Shown: positions 58,177 to 64,000 of the stretch, piece after piece
Position numbering within the stretch: position 1 is the first letter of the stretch
Layout: each line of letters starts with the position of its first letter
Source of the DNA: Pseudomonas mosselii
GTDB taxonomy: Bacteria > Pseudomonadota > Gammaproteobacteria > Pseudomonadales > Pseudomonadaceae
Reading direction: 5' to 3'
DNA length: 64,000 nt
Assembly: GCF_019823065.1 (NCBI RefSeq)
Contig: NZ_CP081966.1
Coordinates: 496,001-560,000 of the forward strand
Notes under the pieces: generated by a model
What the model was told of the DNA's origin: nothing
What the model saw: the letters and a program-made list of their open reading frames with translations, nothing else
Database searches by the model: none
Translations under genes and position numbers: made by a program

Positions 58177-61100
58177 GCGAGGCGCACCTGAACCCGTCCG
58201 GCGAGCGCCACGACACGGTGGCCCTGGCCTGGACCAAGGCGCCGATCCTCGATTGCCTGGGCCAGGCGCGCCAGGCCCTGGAGCGCTTCTCGGCGGAACC
58301 GGGCGACCTGTCGATGCTGGCGTTCTTCGTTGACAACCTGCACCAGGTCCACGGCTGCCTGCACATGCTCGCGCTGCCGGGCGCGATGCGCCTGGCCGAG
58401 GAACTGGAGCTGCTCGGGCGGGCCATGGCCGACGGTCAAGTGAGCCCACGCGGCGATTGCCTGGGGGCGCTGTTCCGCGGGCTCGAGCAACTGCCGCCGT
58501 ACCTGGACCGCCTGCGCGGCGCGCGCCACGACCTGCCGCTGGTGGTCATGCCGCTGCTCAACCAGTTGCGGGTCTGCCGTGGTGCCGAGCCCTTGGCCCA
58601 GGGCAGCCTGCTGGGCGACCTGGGGCAACGGCTGGCCGGGGCGGCGGACCTGGCCAACCTCGACCTGTCCCTGGGCAGCTGGCGTGAGCACATGCAGGCC
58701 GGCCCGGGGCGCGATGCGCTGCGCTCGGTGGTGATGGCCTTGTGCGACGACCTGATGCGCATCAAGGACCGCCTTGACCCCTTCGTCGGCGGCGAGCGCT
58801 CGCCCAGCGAGCCACTGGAGTCGCTGCTGCCGCCCTTGCGGCATGTGGCCGATACCCTGGCGGTGCTGGGCTTCCAGCAGCCGCGGCGGGTGATCATCGA
58901 CCAGGTGCTGGCGCTGCAGGCACTGGTTGAAAAGGACAGCGCCGTGGATGAAGCGCTGCTGATGGATGTCGCCGGGGCACTGCTGTATGTCGAGGCCACC
59001 CTCAACGGCATGGTCGGCCCGTTGGAGGAAACCAACCCCGGCAGTTTGCCCGGCTCGGACCTGGCCGAAATCCGCCAGCTGGTGCTCAACGAGTCGCTCA
59101 ACGTGCTGCAGCAGGCCAAGGACCTGATCGGCGATTGCCTGGAGTCCGACTGGTCGCGCCAGCGCCTGCAGGCCCTGCCCGGCTTGTTGCAGCAGGTGCG
59201 CGGGGCGCTGGCGATGCTGATGCTGCCGGCGGCCGCCGAGGTGTTCGCCGGTTGCGCGGGCTATGTGCAGGGCTGGCTGGTGCACCTGGAGGATGAGCCG
59301 CAAGCGGACGAACTGGCGCATCTGGCAGATGCCCTGAGTGCCGGCGAAGCCTGGTTGCAATGGCGGGTGGCCGATCCGCTGGCCGACGCCCAGCGCTTCA
59401 TCGACATGGCCCACGCCAGCCTGGCCGCGCTGGGCGTGCAGTGCGCGCGCGACACGGCAGCCGCCGGCGGCGAGCAGGCGCTGGACGGTATCGACGATGA
59501 ATTGCGCGAGGTGTTCCTCGAAGAGGCTGGCGAGCTGCTGCCGGAGATCGAGCGCCAATGGCTGCGCTGGCGCGCCGACAATGGTCTGCGCGAGGCGTTG
59601 ATCGAGGTGCGCCGGGCACTGCACACGCTCAAGGGCAGCGGGCGGATGGTCCATGCCGAAGCCGTGGCCGAGCTGGCCTGGGGCGCCGAGCACCTGCTCA
59701 ATCGGGTGCTGGAAGGGCGCATCGTGCTCAGCGCCGAAGGGCTGGTGGCCCTGCAGCAGGTGTTCGTGCGCCTGCCCGACCTGCTGGCCGACTTCGCCGC
59801 CAGCCAACTGCCGCCCACGGCCGAGATCGAACAGCTGGCCGGGCACCTGCACGCGCTGGCGCTCAACGACACGCCGGCCAGCGCCAGCATCGATGGTCTC
59901 GACCCGCAGTTGCTGGAAATTTTCCGCAACGAAGCCCAGGGCCACCTGGCCGGGCTTGATGGCTTCCTGCAGGCGGTCGATGGGCGGGGCAGCGCGGTCA
60001 GTGACAGCCTGCAACGCGCTCTGCACACCCTCAAGGGCAGCGCCGCCATGGCCGGCGTGATGCCGGTGGCGGAGCTGGCCACCGCCCTCGACCGCCTGGT
60101 GCGCGAATACAAGGGGCACCAGCTACCCCTGCGCGTGGCCGAGATCGAACTGCTGGAGGCGGCGCGTGCGCTGTTCCACCTGGGCCTGGCCCAGCTGGGC
60201 AGCACGCCGTTGGCGCCCATCCCCGGGGCCGCCGGGCTTATCGAGCAGGTCGGGCAGACGGTAGACGCCCGGCTGGCCCAGCTCCAGGCCGAACCGCACC
60301 CGCCGCGGCGGGCCCGACGCGACCCGCAACTGACGGCCACCTTCCTGACCATGGGCATGGACATCCTGCTCGATGCCGAGGCGCGGCTTGCCAACTGGCA
60401 GGGCGATCCTGCGCAGCACCACGAGCTGCACCTGCTGCTCGAGGAAATGACCACCCTCGGTCATGGCGCGCACCAGGCCGAGCTGTGGCAGGTCGATGAG
60501 GTCTGCGAAGGGCTGCTGGACCTGTATGGCGCGGTTGAGGAGGGCAGCCTGGCGGTCACGCCACGCTTCTTCGCTGTCGCCCGGCAAGCCCACGAAGCGC
60601 TGCTCGACCTGTTCGACGAGATTGCCGCCGGCCAGGACCCGAACCCACGGCCTGAATGCCTGGCAGCCCTGCATGGCCTGCTCGACGATGCCCTCGATCC
60701 TGCCGCCCTGGGGCTGGTCGGGGCGAACGGCGTGACAGCGCTGACAGCGCCAGGCGAGTTGCCGGACCCCGCGGTGGTCGAGCTGTTCCTCGAAGAAGCC
60801 GGGGATATCCTCGACGGTGCCGACCAGGCTTTGCGGCAATGGAAGTCCGATCCGGACAGCCTGTCGCCGCTGTCGGCGCTGCAGCACGATGTGCTCACCC
60901 TCAAGGGCGGGGCGCAGATGGCGGCGATCGGCGCCGTCGAGGTGCTGGCCCAGGAACTGGCGCTGCTCTATGAAGGCCTGGTGGACCGTCGGCTAGGTGC
61001 CGGCCCGGCGCTGTTCGAGCTGCTCCGGCGCAGCCATGACGCCCTGGCCGAAATGTTGCGCAGCCTGCGCGAGGGCCAGCCACCGCTGTCGGCGGTGGCG

Positions 61101-63470
61101 TTGCTGGGCGAGTTGCGCGACTTCCGCCACAGCGCCCCGCCTCCCGTCGCCTCCGAGCCGCAGGAGGACAACGAAGAAACCGAGGGCGACAAGGAGCTGC
61201 TGGAGGTTTTCCTCGAAGAGAGCTCCGATATCCTCGAGAGCGCGGCCGAGTCCCTGGCGCGCTGGCAGGTCGACCCGCGCAACACGGTCGAGGTGGAGAA
61301 CCTGCTGCGCGACCTGCACACGCTCAAGGGCGGCGCGCGCATGGTCGAGATCGCCGCCATCGGCGACCTCGCCCATGAGTTGGAATTCCTCTACGAACTG
61401 CTCGCCGCCGGGCGCCTGCCGTCGACGCCGGCCCTGTTCAGCCTGCTGCAGAATTGCCATGACCGCCTGGCGCACATGCTCGACGCGGCGCGCCTGGGCG
61501 AGCCGCTGCATGCGGCCACGGCGCTGATCGACTACATCCGCAACTTCTCCAGCGCCGCCCTGACCGACAGCGTGGCCGGCCAGGCCCAGGTCGAGCCGGC
61601 CCCCGCCGAAATCCCGGCCGTAGCCCCCGAGCGGGCGGGCGATATGGTCAAGGTCGATGCCGAACTGCTCGACGACCTGGGCAACCTGGCCGGTGAGCAC
61701 TCGGTCATTCGTGGGCGTATCGAGCAGCAGGTCAACGATGCGCAGTTCGCCCTCAACGAGATGGAAACCACGCTGGAGCGCATGCGCGACCAGCTGCTGC
61801 GCCTGGACATCGAGACCCAGGGACGGATTTCCAGCCGTCACCAGTTCGAGGGTGACACCTATGACGATTTCGACCCCCTGGAGATGGACCGCCATTCCCA
61901 GCTGCAGCAATTGTCGCGGGCGCTGTTCGAATCCACCTCGGACCTGCTCGACCTCAAGGAGACCCTGCTGCAGAGGGCCCAGGAGGCCTACAGCCTCCTG
62001 CAGCAGCAGGCGCGGGTCAACAGCCAGCTGCAGGAGGGCCTGACCGCTACCCTGATGGTGCCTTTCGAGCGGCTGGTACCCCGTTTGCAGCGGGTGGTAC
62101 GGCAGGTGGCCAGCGAGCTGGGCAAGCAGGTCGAGCTGGTGGTCGGCAACGCCGAGGGCGAGCTTGACCGCAGCGTGCTCGAGCGCATGGTGGCGCCCTT
62201 GGAGCACATGCTGCGCAACGCCGTCGACCATGGCCTGGAGGCCCGCGAGGCACGCCTGGCCGCCGGCAAGCCGGAGCAGGGCACCATTCACCTGAACCTG
62301 CTGCACGAAGGCGCCGACATCGTCATCGAGATGAGCGACGACGGCGCCGGGGTGCCGCTGGAGGCGGTACGCAACAAGGCCATCAAGCGTGGCCTGCTTG
62401 ATCCGCAGGCGCGCCTGAGCGACCACGAGATCCTGCAGTTCATCCTGCGTCCCGGGTTCTCCACGGCCGAGAAGATCACCCAGATCTCTGGCCGCGGCCT
62501 GGGCATGGATGTGGTCCATGAGGAGGTCAAGCAACTGGGCGGTTCGATGAGCATCGAGTCCAGTCCCGGCAAGGGCGCGCGTTTCCTGATTCGCCTGCCG
62601 TTCACGGTGTCGGTGAACCGAGCGCTGATGGTGCACGTTGACGAGGAACAGTATGCCATTCCGCTGAACACCATCGAGGGCATCGTGCGCGTGCCACCGG
62701 CGGAGCTGGAGGCCTGTTACCGGCTCGACCCGCCGCGCTACAGCTACGCGGGCCACGACTACGCGCTGCGCTACCTCGGTGACCTGCTGCAGGGCGGCGG
62801 CCAGCCCGGCCTGCTGGGCCAGAGCGTGCCGCTGCCGGTACTGCTGACCCATTCCCATGAGCAGTCGTTCGCCATCCAGGTCGACAGCCTGTCGCCCAGC
62901 CGCGAGATCGTGGTCAAGAGCCTCGGCCCGCAGTTCGCCGCAGTGCCGGGGCTGTCCGGCGCCACCCTGCTGGGGGACGGGCGGGTGGTGCTGATTCTCG
63001 ACCTGCTCGGCCAGTTGCGCGGACAGCAACGGCGTCTGGCGCGCCTGCCGGGCGTGGCCGAGGCGGCGCATGCGCTCACTGGCCCGGTGCCCCGGCGGCC
63101 ATTGCTGGTGATGGTGGTGGACGACTCGGTGACCGTGCGCAAGGTCACCAGCCGCCTGCTCGAGCGTCACGGCATGAGCGTGCTGACGGCCAAGGACGGC
63201 GTCGATGCCATGGCGCTGCTCGAGGAGCACCGTCCGGATGTGCTGTTGCTGGATATCGAGATGCCGCGCATGGACGGCTTCGAAGTGGCCACGCGGATCC
63301 GTCGCGATGAGCGCCTGAGCCAGCTGCCGATCATCATGATCACCTCGCGTACCGGCCAGAAGCACCGCGATCGGGCCATGGCCATTGGCGTCAATGAATA
63401 CCTCGGCAAGCCGTACCAGGAATCGGTGCTGCTGCAGAGCATCGCCCACTGGAGCCAACCCCATGCTTGA
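58173..63470 (+). CDS. chpA: Hybrid chemosensory histidine kinase ChpA (PilL)
   Basis: 1765-aa CheA-like hybrid kinase of the Pil-Chp system. It has several Hpt modules: intact phospho-acceptor motifs at H484 ([11 protein letters not shown]), H618 ([11 protein letters not shown]) and H1049 ([11 protein letters not shown]), and a degenerate one with Leu908 in place of His ([11 protein letters not shown]). Degenerate helical repeats occupy the first 400 residues. Then come a dimerisation helix, the ATP-binding domain ([23 protein letters not shown]), a CheW-like domain and a C-terminal receiver with Asp1694 (VLLLDIEMP). GTG start overlaps pilJ. The Hpt array lets it feed PilG and PilH. Confidence 0.96.
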   Translation: MSEAHLNPSGERHDTVALAWTKAPILDCLGQARQALERFSAEPGDLSMLAFFVDNLHQVHGCLHMLALPGAMRLAEELELLGRAMADGQVSPRGDCLGALFRGLEQLPPYLDRLRGARHDLPLVVMPLLNQLRVCRGAEPLAQGSLLGDLGQRLAGAADLANLDLSLGSWREHMQAGPGRDALRSVVMALCDDLMRIKDRLDPFVGGERSPSEPLESLLPPLRHVADTLAVLGFQQPRRVIIDQVLALQALVEKDSAVDEALLMDVAGALLYVEATLNGMVGPLEETNPGSLPGSDLAEIRQLVLNESLNVLQQAKDLIGDCLESDWSRQRLQALPGLLQQVRGALAMLMLPAAAEVFAGCAGYVQGWLVHLEDEPQADELAHLADALSAGEAWLQWRVADPLADAQRFIDMAHASLAALGVQCARDTAAAGGEQALDGIDDELREVFLEEAGELLPEIERQWLRWRADNGLREALIEVRRALHTLKGSGRMVHAEAVAELAWGAEHLLNRVLEGRIVLSAEGLVALQQVFVRLPDLLADFAASQLPPTAEIEQLAGHLHALALNDTPASASIDGLDPQLLEIFRNEAQGHLAGLDGFLQAVDGRGSAVSDSLQRALHTLKGSAAMAGVMPVAELATALDRLVREYKGHQLPLRVAEIELLEAARALFHLGLAQLGSTPLAPIPGAAGLIEQVGQTVDARLAQLQAEPHPPRRARRDPQLTATFLTMGMDILLDAEARLANWQGDPAQHHELHLLLEEMTTLGHGAHQAELWQVDEVCEGLLDLYGAVEEGSLAVTPRFFAVARQAHEALLDLFDEIAAGQDPNPRPECLAALHGLLDDALDPAALGLVGANGVTALTAPGELPDPAVVELFLEEAGDILDGADQALRQWKSDPDSLSPLSALQHDVLTLKGGAQMAAIGAVEVLAQELALLYEGLVDRRLGAGPALFELLRRSHDALAEMLRSLREGQPPLSAVALLGELRDFRHSAPPPVASEPQEDNEETEGDKELLEVFLEESSDILESAAESLARWQVDPRNTVEVENLLRDLHTLKGGARMVEIAAIGDLAHELEFLYELLAAGRLPSTPALFSLLQNCHDRLAHMLDAARLGEPLHAATALIDYIRNFSSAALTDSVAGQAQVEPAPAEIPAVAPERAGDMVKVDAELLDDLGNLAGEHSVIRGRIEQQVNDAQFALNEMETTLERMRDQLLRLDIETQGRISSRHQFEGDTYDDFDPLEMDRHSQLQQLSRALFESTSDLLDLKETLLQRAQEAYSLLQQQARVNSQLQEGLTATLMVPFERLVPRLQRVVRQVASELGKQVELVVGNAEGELDRSVLERMVAPLEHMLRNAVDHGLEAREARLAAGKPEQGTIHLNLLHEGADIVIEMSDDGAGVPLEAVRNKAIKRGLLDPQARLSDHEILQFILRPGFSTAEKITQISGRGLGMDVVHEEVKQLGGSMSIESSPGKGARFLIRLPFTVSVNRALMVHVDEEQYAIPLNTIEGIVRVPPAELEACYRLDPPRYSYAGHDYALRYLGDLLQGGGQPGLLGQSVPLPVLLTHSHEQSFAIQVDSLSPSREIVVKSLGPQFAAVPGLSGATLLGDGRVVLILDLLGQLRGQQRRLARLPGVAEAAHALTGPVPRRPLLVMVVDDSVTVRKVTSRLLERHGMSVLTAKDGVDAMALLEEHRPDVLLLDIEMPRMDGFEVATRIRRDERLSQLPIIMITSRTGQKHRDRAMAIGVNEYLGKPYQESVLLQSIAHWSQPHA

Positions 63471-63936
63471 ACATATTGCCGGCCAGCGCAGCAGCCTGAC
63501 CGGGTTGCTGCTGCCGCTGGGCGACCGCACCTTGGTGTTGCCAAACGTGGCGGTGGCTGAGCTGATCGGACACCGTGTCATTGCTTGTGAGCCAGGGGAG
63601 CCGGCCTGGCACCTGGGCTGGGTCGACTGGCGCCAGCAACGGCTGCCGCTGATCGGCTTCGAGGCGGCTTGCGGCGGGCAGACCCCTTGCGGCGAGCGGG
63701 CGCGGGTGATGGTGCTCAACGCCCTGGGAGATACCGGGCTGCGCTACCTGGCGTTGCTGCTGCAGGGTATCCCGCGCTCGTGCAAGCTCGACAGCCAGCT
63801 GAACTATGTCGACGTGCCGTTGGCGGGGTTGGAGTTGGCGGCGGTGCAGGTGGGCGAGCAGGTGGCGCGGGTGCCGGACCTGGCGGGGCTGGAAAGATTG
63901 GTGCGTGACGCGCAACTGCAACCTGCCGCTGGCTAG
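63463..63936 (+). CDS. chpC: CheW-like adaptor ChpC
   Basis: 157-aa CheW-domain protein, second adaptor of the Pil-Chp system. GLLLPLGDRTLVLPNVAVAELI is the CheW N-terminal pattern and WVDWRQQRLPLIGFEA the central one. Overlaps chpA by 8 nt. No chpB (methylesterase) gene lies between chpA and chpC, unlike P. aeruginosa. Confidence 0.9.
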   Translation: MLEHIAGQRSSLTGLLLPLGDRTLVLPNVAVAELIGHRVIACEPGEPAWHLGWVDWRQQRLPLIGFEAACGGQTPCGERARVMVLNALGDTGLRYLALLLQGIPRSCKLDSQLNYVDVPLAGLELAAVQVGEQVARVPDLAGLERLVRDAQLQPAAG

Positions 63937-63940
63937 GATG

Positions 63941-63975
63941 GTGTCTGGGCTTGCCCCGTGATAGGGGTTTCAGGA
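63941..63975. repeat. REP fragment after chpC
   Basis: GTCTGGGCTTGCCCCGTGATAGGGG, a single REP-like copy after the chpC stop codon; its partner may be outside the window. Confidence 0.6.
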
Positions 63976-64000
63976 ACCCGAACGGCGTAGCGAGGTCTGT

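Noticed and set aside
60993-63719. 908-codon minus-strand frame opposite chpA
   Set aside because: Composition typical of an antisense shadow; chpA motifs are unambiguous on the plus strand.

Overview
The window is a piece of a GC-rich gamma-proteobacterial chromosome and almost certainly comes from the Pseudomonas putida group. The gene order hutF-hutCD-hutUH-hutT-hutIG / pip-dtd-opgGH / amino-acid ABC transporter / two chemoreceptors / rsmE-tatCBA-hisEI-ubiBJE / pha cluster / hslVU / pyrC'BR-ruvX-algH / gshB / pilGHIJ-chpA-chpC matches what I remember of P. putida chromosomes. The class II (medium-chain-length) PHA cluster and the many Pseudomonas-type REP elements agree with this. No rRNA, tRNA, CRISPR array, prophage or insertion sequence was seen. 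The assignment rests on recognition of protein families and gene order, not on a search.

Region by region. 1-3 kb: a dCache chemoreceptor, then a small lipoprotein and a Blc-type lipocalin that overlap. 3.1-12.9 kb: a complete histidine-utilisation locus of the five-step type (HutH, HutU, HutI, HutF, HutG, ending in glutamate plus formate) with the HutC repressor, HutD and a histidine permease; two palindromic HutC-type operators are visible. 13.0-18.5 kb: one very large (1829 aa) leucine-rich-repeat protein ending in a NEL-type E3 ubiquitin ligase domain with an intact Cys-x-Asp motif; it looks like an accessory gene placed between hutG and pip. 18.7-27.5 kb: prolyl iminopeptidase, D-aminoacyl-tRNA deacylase, the osmoregulated periplasmic glucan pair opgGH, and a polar amino-acid ABC transporter. 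27.46-28.49 kb: a gene-free block of about 1 kb holding two mirrored copies of a roughly 260-bp structured element and three hexanucleotide repeat arrays. 28.5-32.5 kb: two HBM-type chemoreceptors on the minus strand. 32.6-38.7 kb: a minus-strand housekeeping run (rsmE, tatCBA, hisEI, ubiBJE). 38.8-45.6 kb: the PHA cluster, with phaIF running towards phaC1-phaZ-phaC2-phaD. 45.9-54.5 kb: a DUF971 protein, hslVU, the pyrimidine group pyrR-pyrB-pyrC' with algH and ruvX, a TonB-family protein and gshB. 54.7-63.9 kb: the Pil-Chp chemosensory cluster for type IV pili, lacking pilK and chpB.

How parts work together. Histidine enters through HutT and is broken down to glutamate; urocanate, the first intermediate, is the known inducer that lifts HutC. 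PHA synthases, the depolymerase and the phasins PhaI/PhaF build and empty carbon storage granules, and a sigma-54 type promoter lies upstream of phaC1. TatABC exports folded proteins. The Pil-Chp system signals from the PilJ receptor through PilI/ChpC to the very large kinase ChpA and the response regulators PilG and PilH. Specialised sigma-factor promoters can be read by eye in front of hslV (sigma-32), phaC1 (sigma-54) and the mcpQ-like receptor gene (sigma-28).

The most unusual features are the mirrored structured repeats at 27.6-28.5 kb, whose two copies differ by paired compensating changes that keep the stems, and the LRR-NEL protein, which contains an internal duplication.
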